A DNA stretch of 53,580 nt from Betaproteobacteria bacterium. GTDB taxonomy: Bacteria; Pseudomonadota; Gammaproteobacteria; Burkholderiales; Burkholderiaceae_C. Shown here in pieces: positions 16,597 to 24,398 of the stretch; within the stretch, counting starts at the first letter, position 1, and each line of letters opens with the position of its first letter. The position numbers and the translations under genes are program-made. Under the pieces are notes generated by a model. It searched no databases and had not been told where the DNA came from. It worked only from the letters and a program-made list of their open reading frames with translations. The stretch lies in NCBI GenBank assembly GCA_009919175.1, contig RGCL01000014.1, positions 1 to 53,580 on the forward strand, given 5' to 3'.

Positions 16597-17496
16597 ATGA
16601 GTGACTTCATCAACACTTTCTGGGCCAATTACGTGGCCATCCTCACCGGGCTGAGCATCGTCGCCTGTGCGCTTTTGCTGATCTTCACCGGCAAGAAAAA
16701 AGTCATTGCCGCGAGCGACAACACCACAGGGCATGTGTGGGACGAGGACCTCAAGGAAATGAACAACCCCTTGCCCATGTGGTGGGTGGGTCTGTTTGTG
16801 ATCACCATCGTCTTTGCCATCTTGTACCTGTTCCTGTATCCGGGTCTGGGGCAACGTGAAGGATCCCTGAACTGGTCCTCGCGCAACCAGTACGACGCCG
16901 AAGTGGCCAAGGCCAATGAAGCCCTCCAGCCCCTTTATGCCCGGTTTGATGCCATGCCAGTCGAGGAGTTGGCCAAGGATGGCAAAGCCAAGGCCATTGG
17001 CGAGCGGTTGTTCATGAACAACTGTGCCCAGTGCCATGGCTCAGATGCCAACGGCTCCAAAGGCTTTCCCAACCTCACCGACGGCGATTGGCTCTATGGT
17101 GGACAGCCCGATCAGATCAAGCAGACCATCACCAAGGGGCGCAACGGCGTGATGCCGCCCATGGCTCAGGCTGTGGGCAATGCCGATGACGTGCGCAACC
17201 TCGCCAACTATGTGCTGAGCCTGTCCAACAGCCCGCATGACAACGTGCGGGCTCAATTGGGCAAGTCCAAATTCGTCGCCTGTGCAGCGTGCCACGGACC
17301 CGATGGCAAAGGCATGCAGGCCGTGGGCGCGCCCAACCTGACCGACAAGGTCTGGTTGCATGGCTGGGGTGAGCAGGCCGTGATCAGCATGATCAATGGC
17401 GGCAAGAACAACCTCATGCCTGCGCAAGAAGGCCGTTTGACCACCTCGCAAATCCATGTTCTGACGGCTTACGTCTGGGGCCTCTCCAATCGTTGA
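16597..17496 (+). CDS. ccoP: cbb3-type cytochrome c oxidase subunit III (diheme)
   Basis: 299 residues. Two hydrophobic N-terminal segments (about 8-30 and 60-84) flank TGHVWDEDLKEMNNPLP, the CcoP signature, then two cytochrome c domains with CAQCH at residues 143-147 and CAACH at about 229-233. It takes electrons from soluble cytochrome c or bc1. The ATG at 16597 lies 2 bases after the ccoQ stop; AGGA stands about 9 bases upstream. Confidence 0.97.
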   Translation: MSDFINTFWANYVAILTGLSIVACALLLIFTGKKKVIAASDNTTGHVWDEDLKEMNNPLPMWWVGLFVITIVFAILYLFLYPGLGQREGSLNWSSRNQYDAEVAKANEALQPLYARFDAMPVEELAKDGKAKAIGERLFMNNCAQCHGSDANGSKGFPNLTDGDWLYGGQPDQIKQTITKGRNGVMPPMAQAVGNADDVRNLANYVLSLSNSPHDNVRAQLGKSKFVACAACHGPDGKGMQAVGAPNLTDKVWLHGWGEQAVISMINGGKNNLMPAQEGRLTTSQIHVLTAYVWGLSNR

Positions 17497-17523
17497 AGCC
17501 CTGGGGCTTGAAGTGAAACGACC

Positions 17524-18936
17524 GTGAATCATCCCGCCAAGAAAGTCATCCCCATCCAGGTGAGTGATGACGAACTGGTTTCGTTGTACCAGTCCAGCAA
17601 AAAGATCTATCCACGGTCGGTCACTGGCCGCTTCACCAATTGGCGATGGGCCTTTGTCTGGCTTACCCAATTGGTGTTTTATGGGTTGCCCTGGATACAG
17701 TGGGGCGAGCGGCAGATGGTGCTGTTTGACCTCGAGGCGCGGCGTTTTTACATCTTTGGCCTGGTCCTGTATCCACAGGACTTCATTTATTTGACGGGGC
17801 TGCTGGTCATCAGCGCCCTGTCTTTGTTTTTATTCACGGCGGTGGCCGGTCGGTTGTGGTGTGGCTACGCCTGTCCTCAGACGGTCTACACCGAAATCTT
17901 CCTCTGGATCGAGCGCCAGATTGAAGGCGATCGCTCAGCCCGCATGCGCTTGGACGATGACCAGTTCAGCCTCGAAAAGCTGGTGAAGAAATGGTACAAG
18001 CACCTCGTGTGGCTTGGCTTTTCCATTTGGACTGGCTTTACCTTTGTGGGGTACTTCACCCCCATTCGTGAGCTGGGCATGGAGTTCTTCACCACCCGGA
18101 TGACCTCTTGGGAAGTGTTCTGGGTGCTGTTTTACGGCTTTGCCACCTACGGCAACGCAGGCTTCATGCGCGAGCAGGTCTGCAAGTACATGTGCCCTTA
18201 TGCGCGCTTCCAAAGCGCGATGTTCGATCAGGACACCCTCATCGTGTCCTACGAAGAAGCCAGGGGCGAGCCCCGTGGCAAGCGAACCAAGGTCGATGCA
18301 GCCGCCACCACGGGCGATTGCATCGATTGCACCTTGTGTGTTCAGGTGTGTCCCACTGGCATCGACATCCGAAACGGCTTGCAATACGAATGCATAGGCT
18401 GTGGAGCTTGTGTGGATGTGTGCGACACCGTGATGGACAAAGTCGGTTTGCCCCGAGGCCTGGTGCGCTATGACACCCAGCGTGCGGTGCAAAGCGGGCA
18501 CCGGGAATCCATCTGGTCCCACATCTTGAGACCCAGGGTGCTGGTTTATTCGGCCATTCTGGGTGTACTGAGTTTGGCCATGGTGGTGTCGCTTGGCTTG
18601 CGCAAGCCCATGAAGGTGGACATCGTACGCGACCGCGCAACCCTCGCGCGCATCACCGAGCATGGCATGTTGCAAAACGTCTATCAACTGCAACTCATGA
18701 ATGCCAGCGAGGACGCGCACACCTACACCATCTCTGTGCGCGGTCTGGACCAGATCGAGTTGCATAAAAACGCTGAGTTCGAAGTGGGTCCCACCCAGTC
18801 GCGCTGGGTGGTGTTGCAAGTCAACATCCCCTACGGTTCCGCTGCATCTGGCTCGCACAAGATCTGGTTTGACATCCAATTGAAGGACTCCGATGTCAAA
18901 GTCAGCGAGTCCAGTGTCTTTTTGGTTCCCCGTTGA
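17524..18936 (+). CDS. ccoG: Cytochrome oxidase accessory protein CcoG/FixG
   Basis: 470 residues from a GTG start. It has several membrane helices, a NosR/FixG-type GRLWCGYACPQTVYTEIF segment near 120, and two 4Fe-4S motifs (CIDCTLCVQVCPTG and CIGCGACVDVC, near 265-305). A C-terminal periplasmic Ig-like domain (about 355-470) ends it. CcoG acts in copper delivery to the cbb3 oxidase, probably by reducing Cu(II). It directly follows ccoP. Confidence 0.95.
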   Translation: MNHPAKKVIPIQVSDDELVSLYQSSKKIYPRSVTGRFTNWRWAFVWLTQLVFYGLPWIQWGERQMVLFDLEARRFYIFGLVLYPQDFIYLTGLLVISALSLFLFTAVAGRLWCGYACPQTVYTEIFLWIERQIEGDRSARMRLDDDQFSLEKLVKKWYKHLVWLGFSIWTGFTFVGYFTPIRELGMEFFTTRMTSWEVFWVLFYGFATYGNAGFMREQVCKYMCPYARFQSAMFDQDTLIVSYEEARGEPRGKRTKVDAAATTGDCIDCTLCVQVCPTGIDIRNGLQYECIGCGACVDVCDTVMDKVGLPRGLVRYDTQRAVQSGHRESIWSHILRPRVLVYSAILGVLSLAMVVSLGLRKPMKVDIVRDRATLARITEHGMLQNVYQLQLMNASEDAHTYTISVRGLDQIELHKNAEFEVGPTQSRWVVLQVNIPYGSAASGSHKIWFDIQLKDSDVKVSESSVFLVPR

Positions 18937-18954
18937 TTCCTCTAGGAGTTTGAG

Positions 18955-19197
18955 ATGAACACACTTGCACCCCTTCACCCGCCCAGCAAACCCTGGTGGC
19001 GTCATGGCATGGTGTGGCTGGTGATCAGTGGCCCTCTGGTGGTGATCGTGGCTGGCGTGTTCACCGCTTACATCGCCATCCGTGGCGCCGATGTGGTGGT
19101 GACCGAGGCAGGTACAAAGACTCCAGCCATCACAGCCCGCAACCACGCGGCCACACCCGACAAGGATGTGCCGCAACACCAACCCCAAAAGCCCTGA
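18955..19197 (+). CDS. Short CcoH/FixH-like membrane protein
   Basis: 80 residues with one membrane helix (about 19-43). The region PWWRHGMVWLVISGPLVVIV resembles the N-terminal anchor of FixH/CcoH. The usual DDYYKQG stretch and roughly 80-residue periplasmic domain of FixH are absent; the tail is polar and Pro/Gln-rich. AGGAG 7-8 bases before the ATG supports the start. Position after ccoG argues for a CcoH role in cbb3 assembly, reduced to the membrane anchor. Confidence 0.7.
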   Translation: MNTLAPLHPPSKPWWRHGMVWLVISGPLVVIVAGVFTAYIAIRGADVVVTEAGTKTPAITARNHAATPDKDVPQHQPQKP

Positions 19198-19228
19198 TCA
19201 CAAGGGCCACACACAAGGAGACGGGGAC

Positions 19229-19516
19229 ATGAAGCTGCGACTGATGTGGATTTTGTGGCCGGCCTTCCTGGCAGCAGGCCTCATGGAGCTGCTGGTCTTT
19301 GGCCTAGTGGACCCGCAAGACATCCAGTGGTTGGGTCAATTTGAAAACGAGGTCTCGCGCAAGACGTTTTATGCGCTGTCCTTTTTTGCTTTTTGGGCGG
19401 TGACGGCCACCTCCAGCGCCATGACCTGTCTGCTGGCCAACTCACCGTTCGAAAAGAACCGTTGCACCATGAATCCCGAGGATCGTCCTCATGGGTGCAA
19501 CAAGAAACCCAACTGA
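19229..19516 (+). CDS. Small two-helix membrane protein of the cco locus, function unknown
   Basis: 95 residues from ATG 19229, with AAGGAG spaced 8 bases upstream. Two hydrophobic segments (about 5-24 and 47-70) flank a polar loop containing DPQDIQWLGQFENEVSRKTFY. The tail carries two of three cysteines (NRCTMNPEDRPHGC; the other is in AMTCLL), suggesting disulfide or metal binding. I do not recognise a named family. It ends the ccoNOQPGH run, so a role in the oxidase or its assembly is an inference from position. Confidence 0.75.
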   Translation: MKLRLMWILWPAFLAAGLMELLVFGLVDPQDIQWLGQFENEVSRKTFYALSFFAFWAVTATSSAMTCLLANSPFEKNRCTMNPEDRPHGCNKKPN

Positions 19517-19538
19517 GGCCTTGGCCGTGAATGCGATG

Positions 19539-20258
19539 TCAATCGACCTGAGCCGTGTGCACGATGCGATGCAAGCCATCGGCATCGAGGATTTGCACAT
19601 GCCGCTGGTTGACCAAGATGAGGCCATCGTCCACAAATTTGCTGAAGGTGCGGCTCACGGTCTCGAGCTTCATGCCCAGGTAGCTGCCGATTTCCTCGCG
19701 CTTCATGCGCAGGATCATCTCGGAGCGGGAAAAGCCGCGCGCGTGCAGGCGCTGGGCAAGGTTGAGCAAGAAAGCAGCAAGGCGCTCCTCGGCGCGCATG
19801 CTGCCCAGCAGCAGCATCACGCTGTGTTCGCGAACGATTTCGCGGCTCATGATCTTGTGCACGTGGTGCTGCAAGGCGTTGACCTCACGCGAGAGCTCTT
19901 CCATGCGCTCAAAGGGCATGACACAGACCTCGGCATCCTCCAGGGCGATGGCGTCGCAACGATGGACCTGATTGACGATGCCGTCGAGCCCCATGATTTC
20001 GCCTGCCATCTGAAAGCCGGTGACCTGATCCAGGCCGCCATCGGTGACCACACTGGTTTTGAAAAAACCCGTGCGAATGGCATAGAGCGAAGTGAAGGGG
20101 TCACCAGCGGTGAACAAGGCCTGGCCGCGTTTGATCTTGCGGCGGGTCTGAACGAGTTGGTCGATCTTGGCGACGTCGGTCTCGGTGAGGTCGACGGGCA
20201 TGCACAGCTCGCGCAAATTGCAGTTGGAGCAGGCGACTTGAATGGCTTGAACTTGCAT
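19539..20258 (-). CDS. fnr: FNR-type oxygen-sensing transcription regulator
   Basis: About 239 residues. Three N-terminal cysteines (ACSNCNLRELC) plus one in EVCVMPF supply the oxygen-labile 4Fe-4S ligands. A cyclic-nucleotide-binding-like domain follows, then a helix-turn-helix with ETVSRTF; E and SR are the residues that read TTGAT half-sites, matching the FNR boxes at 11689 and 14305. It activates genes at low oxygen. ATG 20258 is preferred; a GTG at 20282 would add 8 residues (MNTFTPHH). Neither has a clear Shine-Dalgarno site. An inverted repeat covers this region. Confidence 0.95.
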   Translation of the reverse strand: MQVQAIQVACSNCNLRELCMPVDLTETDVAKIDQLVQTRRKIKRGQALFTAGDPFTSLYAIRTGFFKTSVVTDGGLDQVTGFQMAGEIMGLDGIVNQVHRCDAIALEDAEVCVMPFERMEELSREVNALQHHVHKIMSREIVREHSVMLLLGSMRAEERLAAFLLNLAQRLHARGFSRSEMILRMKREEIGSYLGMKLETVSRTFSKFVDDGLILVNQRHVQILDADGLHRIVHTAQVD

Positions 20259-20266
20259 GTGATGTG

Positions 20267-20284
20267 GAGTGAACGTGTTCACTC
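20267..20284. promoter_or_regulatory. Inverted repeat at the fnr 5' end
   Basis: GAGTGAAC and GTTCACTC form a perfect 8-bp inverted repeat with a 2-base spacer, 9-26 bases before ATG 20258 and across the alternative GTG start. It could be an operator or an mRNA hairpin over the fnr initiation region. It does not match the FNR consensus. Confidence 0.45.
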
Positions 20285-20378
20285 AGTTGCGTTTGAGATT
20301 GATCGGTGTGCACGCAAGGCACGCCGACCCAGTTGATGCGGCCTGGTCGCTATTTTATGAAGTGATTGAGAGAATCCC

Positions 20379-21764
20379 ATGCTCACGCTGACTCCAGAAT
20401 TGATCACCCGCCACGATGTATCGGGGCCACGATACACCTCTTATCCCACGGCGGATCAGTTTCAGACCACATTTGGCCCCACCGAGCAGGCGCAAGCCTT
20501 GAGTATGCGCCGCCTGGGCATTGGCTCAGGCCATCAGCCCTTGTCGGTTTATGCGCATTTGCCCTTTTGCCGCTCCCTTTGCTACTACTGCGCCTGCAAC
20601 AAAATTGTCACAAAGCAGTACGACAAGGCCACGAATTACCTCGACCATCTATTGACGGAGTTGGAACTGACAGTGGACTTACTGGGCAAGCGCGAGTCCG
20701 TGGCCCAAGTCCATCTGGGCGGTGGCACACCGACCTACTACCACGATGATGACCTCACTCGCCTCACCCGTGCCTTGCAAGAGGCCTTTGACTGGCAAGA
20801 GGAGGGCGAGTTTGCCGTTGAAATCGATCCCCGCACGGTCACTTACAAACGGCTTCATCACCTCAAGCTGCTGGGCTACAACCGCCTGAGTTTTGGCGTG
20901 CAGGACCTCGATCCTCTGGTGCAAGAGGCGGTACATCGGGTGCAATCCGTGAGCCAGGTTCGCACCACCCTGGACCATGCGCGTGCCCTGGGCTTTGAGT
21001 CCATCAACCTGGACTTGATTTATGGCCTGCCCCATCAAACGCCCGAGCGCTTTGAACAAACCCTGCGCTCGGTGGTGGCGATGCGACCCGATCGGTTGGC
21101 CATTTATGGCTATGCCCACTTGCCCTTGCGCTTCAAGCCGCAGCGGCGCATCGACGAAGCGGTCTTGCCCGATGCGCGCAACAAGATTGCCATGCTGGCC
21201 TTGGCCAACCACCTGCTTCAGGACGCGGGCTATGTCTACATTGGCATGGATCACTTTGCCTTGCCCAACGACAGCCTGAGCGTGGCCAAGCGCCAGGGTC
21301 GGCTGCACCGCAACTTTCAGGGCTACAGCACACAGCCTGATGGCGACCTGGTGGCTTTTGGCGTGTCGGCCATTGGCCGCATGGGACCCAGCTACAGCCA
21401 AAACGTCAAGACGCTGGATGCTTATGCGCAGATGCTCTCGCAAGGGCAATTGCCGGTGGAGCGGGGTTACCGGCTCACGCGCGAGGACTTGCTGCGCCGC
21501 GCCGTGATCATGAGCATCATGTGCCAGGGCAGGGTGGACATGGAGTCCATCGAGTCGGCTCACCTGATTGACTTCAAGCGCCACTTCCACCAGGAACTCA
21601 AACGGCTTGGTGAGCTGCAAGAGCAAGGCCTGGTGGTGGTCAAGCCCCGCGAGTTCGAGGTCACCGAGCTGGGCTGGTTTTTCGTTCGTGCGGTGGCCAT
21701 GGCCTTTGATGCCCACTTGCAGAACAGCCGGGAACGCCAGCATCGGTTTTCTAGAATCCTCTGA
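20379..21764 (+). CDS. hemN: Oxygen-independent coproporphyrinogen III oxidase
   Basis: A 461-residue radical SAM enzyme with the cluster motif CRSLCYYCAC near residue 66 (CxxxCxxC), the glycine motif HLGGGTPTYY and the C-terminal HemN domain. It oxidatively decarboxylates coproporphyrinogen III without oxygen, supplying heme for the cbb3 oxidase at low oxygen. It is divergent from fnr. Its TGA overlaps the next ATG by one base (TGATG). Confidence 0.96.
   Translation: MLTLTPELITRHDVSGPRYTSYPTADQFQTTFGPTEQAQALSMRRLGIGSGHQPLSVYAHLPFCRSLCYYCACNKIVTKQYDKATNYLDHLLTELELTVDLLGKRESVAQVHLGGGTPTYYHDDDLTRLTRALQEAFDWQEEGEFAVEIDPRTVTYKRLHHLKLLGYNRLSFGVQDLDPLVQEAVHRVQSVSQVRTTLDHARALGFESINLDLIYGLPHQTPERFEQTLRSVVAMRPDRLAIYGYAHLPLRFKPQRRIDEAVLPDARNKIAMLALANHLLQDAGYVYIGMDHFALPNDSLSVAKRQGRLHRNFQGYSTQPDGDLVAFGVSAIGRMGPSYSQNVKTLDAYAQMLSQGQLPVERGYRLTREDLLRRAVIMSIMCQGRVDMESIESAHLIDFKRHFHQELKRLGELQEQGLVVVKPREFEVTELGWFFVRAVAMAFDAHLQNSRERQHRFSRIL
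21752..21757 (+). promoter_or_regulatory. -10 hexamer TAGAAT inside the hemN 3' end
   Basis: TAGAAT ends 6 bases before ATG 21764, the spacing expected if transcription began on the start codon. It lies within the last codons of hemN and no -35 is clear, so it could be chance or a secondary leaderless promoter. Confidence 0.3.
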
Positions 21765-22459
21765 TGAACAACTCACTCTGGCTGGCTGCGCTGGTCATGG
21801 GTTGGGTGGGCTCGCCGCACTGCGCTGCCATGTGTGGTCCGGTGTGTGCCACCCAGTCCAAAGTTTCTGACCAATTGGCCTTCCAACTCGGTCGCATGTC
21901 GGGCTATGCGGCGGCGGGTGCTTTGGCGGGCTGGTCCATCCAGACCGTGGGCAGTTGGAGCATCCATGTTCAAAGCCTCAGACCTCTGTGGTCGTTTTTG
22001 CATGCGCTCTTTCTGATCATGGGCGTATGGATGCTGATTCGGGGCGATCAACCTGGCTTTTTGGTGCACGCAGCGGCGAGGCTCTGGCGCTGGATGCAGG
22101 CGCTGGTTCAGACTCGCCGCGCAGGGGGCAAGGGCATGGGGTCTTTGTTGCTGGGCGCGGTGTGGGTGTTTTGGCCTTGCGGCCTCTTGTATTCGGCACT
22201 GACCCTGGCTGCCCTGAGCGGATCGGCTTGGCAAGGGGCACTCACCATGGTGTGTTTTGCCTTGGGCTCGGGTGTGGTGCTGAGTCTTCTGCCGTGGCTG
22301 TGGCGACGGCTACAGGCCTGGCGCAACGGTGAGTCTGCTCAGCAAGTCCGACAGTGGGGCATCCGTGCAGCGGGCGGGGTGTTGGCAACGATGTCGGCCT
22401 GGGCCTTGTGGCAAGGGCTGGTGATGAACCAAGCTCCGTGGTGCGTCACGCCCCCGTGA
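21764..22459 (+). CDS. TauE/SafE-like membrane protein of cbb3 loci, possible metal handling
   Basis: 231 residues with about six hydrophobic segments. The N-terminal GWVGSPHCAAMCGPVC contains the HC-x2-MC motif typical of the subgroup of TauE/SafE-like (DsbD-membrane-domain-like) proteins found next to ccoG/ccoS genes, where it may bind copper. It begins on the last base of the hemN stop, so translation is coupled. The location fits cytochrome oxidase biogenesis, but the function is inferred. Confidence 0.75.
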   Translation: MNNSLWLAALVMGWVGSPHCAAMCGPVCATQSKVSDQLAFQLGRMSGYAAAGALAGWSIQTVGSWSIHVQSLRPLWSFLHALFLIMGVWMLIRGDQPGFLVHAAARLWRWMQALVQTRRAGGKGMGSLLLGAVWVFWPCGLLYSALTLAALSGSAWQGALTMVCFALGSGVVLSLLPWLWRRLQAWRNGESAQQVRQWGIRAAGGVLATMSAWALWQGLVMNQAPWCVTPP

Positions 22460-22474
22460 TCCAGGCCTGGAGGC

Positions 22475-23284
22475 TCAGCTGGTGAGTCCCTTGAACAGCA
22501 TGGAAATCGACACAAAGTAAAGCAGCACGGCAAAAGCCCGTTTGAGTTTTTGAACCGGCCAGCGATGCGCCATGGCCGCGCCCCTGGGGGCCATGAAGAT
22601 GCTGAAGGCACAGATGATCACGACAGCGGGAATCCAGACAAAGCCCACGGCACCCGGCATGGTGGGCAAGCCCCAGCCGCTGATGACATAGCCAACCATG
22701 TTGGTGAGGGCAATCGGAAAGCCAATGGCGGCACTCGTGGCGACCGCCGCGTGAATGGGCACACGCTTGGAGAGGAAGGGCACGCTCAGGAAAGCGCCAC
22801 CTGCACCCACCAGCCCCGAGAAAAAGCCGATCACCGTGGCCATGGCCATTTGTCCCAGCGGACCCGGCATGGGTTTTTCACCCACGGGCTTTTTGCTGAA
22901 GAACATGTTGGTGGCGGCATAGCCCACGAAGAGCGCAAAGACGATGCTCAGGTAACTGCCCTTGACCAGGCTGAACACGCCCAGGCTGGCAAGCAGGCTG
23001 CCCACCACCAGGCCAGGGGCAAACACCTTGACCACCGACCACATCACCGCGCCCTTTTTGTGGTGGGCGCGCACGCTCGAGAGCGAGGTGAAGATGATGG
23101 TGGTCATCGAGGTGGCAATCGCCATCTTGATGGTGAGGCTAGGGTCAACGTCGCGCATGTCCAGCATCAGCGTGAGAAAGGGCACCATGACCATGCCCCC
23201 GCCAATGCCCAGCAAGCCGGCCAGAAAACCCGCGCCAACGCCGAGCACGGCCAGTTCAAGAATGAGGGAAAGGGGTAGGTCCAT
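22475..23284 (-). CDS. TauE/SafE-family anion permease (UPF0721)
   Basis: 269 residues with about eight hydrophobic segments and the duplicated family motifs GFLAGLLGIGGGMVMVP near residue 20 and GFFSGLVGAGGAFLSVP near 150. Such proteins move sulfite, sulfonates or sulfoacetate across the inner membrane; the substrate is unknown here. The start at 23284 has no ribosome site. TACACC ends about 9 bases before it, so the leader may be very short. It follows the 6S RNA gene on the same strand. Confidence 0.9.
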   Translation of the reverse strand: MDLPLSLILELAVLGVGAGFLAGLLGIGGGMVMVPFLTLMLDMRDVDPSLTIKMAIATSMTTIIFTSLSSVRAHHKKGAVMWSVVKVFAPGLVVGSLLASLGVFSLVKGSYLSIVFALFVGYAATNMFFSKKPVGEKPMPGPLGQMAMATVIGFFSGLVGAGGAFLSVPFLSKRVPIHAAVATSAAIGFPIALTNMVGYVISGWGLPTMPGAVGFVWIPAVVIICAFSIFMAPRGAAMAHRWPVQKLKRAFAVLLYFVSISMLFKGLTS

Positions 23285-23299
23285 GATGTGTGGGGTGTA

Positions 23300-23474
23300 G
23301 GTGTCTGCAAGAGTCCCGAGCCGTCATCCTGAACGGATGGGTTCAGGTGGGCGAGGGCAGGCGGCCTTTGGGATCATCTGACGCGAGACGTTCACGCCGG
23401 GTCGCCGATGTTCCAAGCCCTGGCTCTTACGAGCATTGGTTCAAGGAAATATAAAGCTCGGGAGCTTGCAGACC
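23300..23474 (-). ncRNA. ssrS: 6S RNA
   Basis: Directly downstream of zapA on the same strand, the usual place in proteobacteria. The 5' part GTCTGCAAGCTCCCGAGC pairs with the 3' part GCTCGGGACTCTTGCAGAC to form the closing stem. Between them lies a mostly unpaired region with TTTATATTTCCTTGAACC and the CTTGGAACATCGGC segment seen in beta-proteobacterial 6S RNAs. CCTGAACC and GGTTCAGG elements recur. It binds sigma-70 RNA polymerase as a promoter mimic in stationary phase. The ends are approximate. It accounts for the gene-free stretch 23285-23531. Confidence 0.88.
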
Positions 23475-23479
23475 AGACC

Positions 23480-23485
23480 ATTCTA
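23480..23485 (-). promoter_or_regulatory. -10 hexamer TAGAAT of the 6S RNA gene
   Basis: TAGAAT on the minus strand ends about 6 bases before the predicted 6S 5' end. It indicates an own promoter in addition to read-through from zapA. Confidence 0.55.
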
Positions 23486-23531
23486 GGTGAGGCCCCATGG
23501 CGCGCGAGGCTAGGGATTTCGAGGGAGGAGA

Positions 23532-23834
23532 TCAGAGCAGTCGCCCGTCGTCGGCGAGGGCGTCGTCAAGGCGGGCGAGGATGCGGTCGTAGGCGTTGGT
23601 GTCGAACTCGCCCGAGCTCAGATCCAGAGGCATGGCCGCATTGACCTGTTCAAAAGCCAGGTTGACGGCGGCCAGCACGGCGATGCGGTCGCGGGCTTTG
23701 ATCTTGCCGTTGTCCCGGATGCGGCACATGGCTTCGTCCACCTTGTGCACGGCATCGTTGAGGCGTTGCTCGGCGCCCACGGGGCAGCTCAGGACATAGC
23801 CTTGACCCATGATTTGTACTTCGAGTTGCTTCAT
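23532..23834 (-). CDS. zapA: Cell division protein ZapA
   Basis: 100 residues of typical ZapA sequence: an N-terminal globular part (EVQIMGQGYVLSCP, then VHKVDEAMCRIRD) and a C-terminal helix (RIAVLAAVNLAFEQ). ZapA bundles FtsZ filaments at midcell. Its ATG overlaps the stop of the upstream coiled-coil gene (ATGA), and 6S RNA follows. Confidence 0.93.
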   Translation of the reverse strand: MKQLEVQIMGQGYVLSCPVGAEQRLNDAVHKVDEAMCRIRDNGKIKARDRIAVLAAVNLAFEQVNAAMPLDLSSGEFDTNAYDRILARLDDALADDGRLL

Positions 23835-24052
23835 GGGGCATCCTTGGCAGTGACTTCTGCGGGCAAGCGCTCGAGCAGGGCGTCGATGCGGTGTCGGGCA
23901 GTGCTGAGGCGAGATTTGAGCAAATCGCGCTCTTGCGTGAGCGCGGCCACCTGCTCGGCCAGGAGCGCATTGGTGCGCTTGAGTTCTTGATGCCGCAACA
24001 ACAAACGCTCGACGCGTTCGATCAAGGGGGCCAACATGGGGTGCTCGCTCAT
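23831..24052 (-). CDS. ZapB-like short coiled-coil protein
   Basis: 73 residues from ATG 24052 (MSEHPMLAPLIERVERLL), nearly all predicted coiled coil with leucine heptads between about residues 8 and 60. Its place before zapA, with a 4-base overlap, matches the short coiled-coil proteins annotated ZapB/DUF904-like in this order, which act in Z-ring assembly; the name is an inference. A TAGAAT at 24060-24065 leaves only about one base of leader. An in-frame start further up (24079) would include the -10 box and is unlikely. Confidence 0.75.
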   Translation of the reverse strand: MSEHPMLAPLIERVERLLLRHQELKRTNALLAEQVAALTQERDLLKSRLSTARHRIDALLERLPAEVTAKDAP

Positions 24053-24059
24053 GACACGC

Positions 24060-24065
24060 ATTCTA
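24060..24065 (-). promoter_or_regulatory. -10 hexamer TAGAAT for the zapB-like/zapA/6S unit
   Basis: On the minus strand TAGAAT ends 7 bases before ATG 24052, predicting a leaderless or one-base-leader mRNA. It faces away from the riboswitch promoter whose -10 lies 21 bases upstream. Confidence 0.5.
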
Positions 24066-24086
24066 AAAGCAAGGCGCACATCGGTC

Positions 24087-24092
24087 TAGAAT
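24087..24092 (+). promoter_or_regulatory. -10 hexamer TAGAAT of the cobalamin riboswitch operon
   Basis: TAGAAT on the plus strand predicts transcription from about 24099, just before the first conserved riboswitch bases. Together with the opposite -10 at 24060-24065 it makes a compact divergent promoter. Confidence 0.55.
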
Positions 24093-24100
24093 GATCTTTG

Positions 24101-24318
24101 TTGGTGCTCGGGGCGTGGTTCACACGCCCCAGTTCAACGGGAAGCAGAGGCAATGGCCCTCACTGGAGTCCATTGTTAGCCTGCGCTGCCCCCGCAACGG
24201 TCAAGCGAACGGTTCTCACGAGCCCGCTTCATCGAACACAGCCACTGGAGGCCTTGAACAAGCCCCTGGGAAGGCCGATGAAGTTGCTTTCGCCAGCCCG
24301 GATACCGGCCAACACGGT
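24101..24318 (+). promoter_or_regulatory. Cobalamin riboswitch
   Basis: Conserved elements appear in order: GGTGCTCGGGG...CACGCCCC (P2/P3 area), TTCAACGGGAA, GCTGCCCCCGCAACGGTC, CAGCCACTGGAG, CCTGGGAAGGCCG and the B12-box-like CAGCCCGGATACCGGCC. It precedes btuB. After it, TGTCTGCC and GGCGGACA at 24322-24339 form a hairpin that may be part of the expression platform; no T tract follows, so translational control is more likely. It fills most of the gene-free stretch 24053-24398. Confidence 0.93.
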
Positions 24319-24398
24319 GGTTGTCTGCCTTGGCGGACAGCTGTGTCGCCCATGCACTGTCGGGGAAGGCGGTGAGGGCATCAAAAGCTGTGTTCATC

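Noticed and set aside
17935-19188. 417-codon antisense frame in ccoG
   Set aside because: Antisense shadow of a strongly supported gene, with no recognisable domain.
20293-20306. Possible FNR box TTGAGATTGATCGG between fnr and hemN
   Set aside because: Only one half-site fits; the other has two mismatches and no promoter is at the right distance for hemN.
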